A stretch of DNA of 6,075 nt from Proteiniphilum sp. UBA5267 (GTDB lineage Bacteria; Bacteroidota; Bacteroidia; Bacteroidales; Dysgonomonadaceae), in the NCBI GenBank assembly GCA_002411515.1, contig DHTF01000024.1, positions 6,629 to 12,703 of the forward strand, given 5' to 3'. Position 1 is the first letter of the stretch. Each line of letters starts with the position of its first letter. A model generated the notes under the pieces. The model was not told the origin of the DNA. It ran no database searches and saw nothing but the letters and a program-made list of their open reading frames with translations. Positions 5,403 to 6,075 of the stretch are shown here, in pieces. The position numbers were made by a program, and so were the translations under genes.

Positions 5403-5831
5403 ATGGAAAGACCAAAGGTTGGAGTTGGAGTAATTATAGAAAATAAAGAAAAAAAAATACTTATAGGGAAACGAAAAGGAAGTCATTCGCCATTTTATTC
5501 TATTCCCGGAGGACATCTTGAATTAGGAGAAACGTTTGAAGAAGCTGCCATTAAGGAAATTTTTGAAGAAACAGGACTTAAAATATCTGATCCCAAAGTC
5601 ATTGCTGTTACAAATAACCTAAGGACATACTCAAATGACAAAAAACATTACGTTTCAATTATTTTACATACAAATACATTTCAGGGAAATGCTATGATAA
5701 TGGAAAAAGACAAATGCGAAATATGGGAATGGGTTGATCCGTTACATATCCCAACTCCACATTTCGATGCAAGTGAATTTGCTATTGAATGTTTTTTAAA
5801 GCAGCGTTTCTATATTGCTGGACAAAAGTGA
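5403..5831 (+). CDS. Nudix hydrolase, NUDT15-like nucleotide pyrophosphatase
   Basis: A 142-residue Nudix protein, of normal single-domain length. The Nudix box runs from G37 to L59 (GHLELGETFEEAAIKEIFEE, then TGL) and fits GX5EX7REUXEEXGU, except that Lys51 replaces the usual Arg. The metal-binding glutamates E52, E55 and E56 are present. The N-terminal VGVGVIIENKEKKILIGKRK and the later EIWEWVDP closely resemble the NUDT15/MTH1-like group, which hydrolyses nucleoside triphosphates, including damaged ones, to monophosphates. The protein is expected to be cytoplasmic. ATG 5403 is the only good start, with an in-frame TAA at 5373-5375; the leader is A/T-rich without a Shine-Dalgarno. Codon use is clearly more AT-rich than in the peptidase gene. 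It stands alone, and a transposase remnant begins 12 bases after its stop. Exact substrate is not determined. Confidence 0.92.
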   Translation: MERPKVGVGVIIENKEKKILIGKRKGSHSPFYSIPGGHLELGETFEEAAIKEIFEETGLKISDPKVIAVTNNLRTYSNDKKHYVSIILHTNTFQGNAMIMEKDKCEIWEWVDPLHIPTPHFDASEFAIECFLKQRFYIAGQK

Positions 5832-5843
5832 TAAAGGTGAGAA

Positions 5844-6075
5844 ATTAGCAATATACAGTTTTAAATTCGAATTTTTATCTATGCTTAAAACATTATAAAT
5901 CACCTGGGATACTGCACGTCCTGAATCATCCATTACCTTGTAATGAATGGCAATCATCCAAACGATCGGATAAATACTATCCCGGGGACGGGAACGTCAT
6001 ACTTTAATCTCGGGTAATACACAGTCTATAATTACACTGATTGTTTCGGTCGAAACGTAAGCCCCCGATAAAATA
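5844..6075 (-). pseudogene. IS256-family transposase remnant, inactivated, 5' end outside window
   Basis: Read on the - strand from 6074 downward, the frame gives GAYVSTETISVIIDCVLPEI, then a TGA stop at 5999-5997, then RSRPRDSIYPIVWM and IHYKVMDDSGRAVSQVIYN, ending near LYIAN at about 5844. This is the central part of a Mutator/IS256-type (Transposase_mut) DDE transposase. In relatives the stop position carries Trp (a TGG to TGA change fits), and the stretch after PIVWM starts with the first catalytic Asp; here that codon (5954-5952) is ATT, Ile. A few residues also look deleted near 5865, and homology ends abruptly before the Nudix gene. It is therefore a decayed fragment with no full-length product, and it continues past the right edge. 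No terminal inverted repeat or target duplication is visible. The identification rests on remembered family motifs. Confidence 0.8.

Noticed and set aside
5863..5874. Palindrome AAATTCGAATTT followed by T after the Nudix gene
   Set aside because: No room for a proper loop, weak AT stem, and it lies inside the transposase remnant; not convincing as a terminator.
5931..5945. CATTAC/GTAATG small hairpin
   Set aside because: Six base pairs within decayed transposase coding sequence, explained by that sequence.

Overview
The window looks like Bacteroidota DNA, most likely Bacteroidales. The evidence is several copies of the TAnnTTTG promoter element (one with a perfect TTTG box 19 bp away), A-rich rather than Shine-Dalgarno-led starts on most genes, a lipoprotein with an acidic stretch just after the lipidated cysteine, and an AraC/GyrI-type regulator typical of the phylum. 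Base composition changes along the window: about half G+C on the left, clearly AT-rich on the right from about 4516 onward.

Left part (1-2820, all + strand). The window opens inside an AraC-family regulator whose start is off the left edge. A complete M28-type metallo-aminopeptidase follows 63 bases later; it has no signal peptide, so it is probably cytoplasmic. A hairpin covers its stop codon. Then comes a stand-alone regulator with an N-terminal AraC DNA-binding domain and a C-terminal GyrI-like ligand-binding domain (Rob-like layout), behind its own TATCTTTG promoter element.

Middle (2821-4515). A short coding-looking remnant in two frames ends just before a very strong hairpin terminator at 3061-3105, which appears able to work in both directions between converging genes. 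On the - strand lies the most striking gene: a 418-residue lipoprotein of the phosphatidylserine decarboxylase superfamily. It has the DYHRYH motif and a GGS self-cleavage site, and is laid out like the soluble PsiD-type amino-acid decarboxylases rather than membrane Psd.

Gap (4516-5402). This 887-base stretch has no convincing protein gene but is highly structured. A near-perfect - strand promoter at 4939-4969 is followed, about 300 bases downstream, by a - strand intrinsic terminator at 4635-4671, with the lipoprotein start another 120 bases on. This predicts either a small RNA or a long attenuated leader for the decarboxylase. Further elements are a 52-base palindrome built from four copies of a 7-mer behind the promoter, a 20-bp dyad between the terminator and the gene, a 12-bp direct repeat, nested inverted repeats and a GC-rich REP-like hairpin.

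Right end (5403-6075). A complete NUDT15-like Nudix hydrolase is followed 12 bases later by a dead - strand remnant of an IS256-family transposase running off the right edge. It has an internal stop and has lost the first catalytic Asp. Nothing directly ties the genes into one pathway. The best case for linked function is the decarboxylase with its own upstream leader/RNA region.
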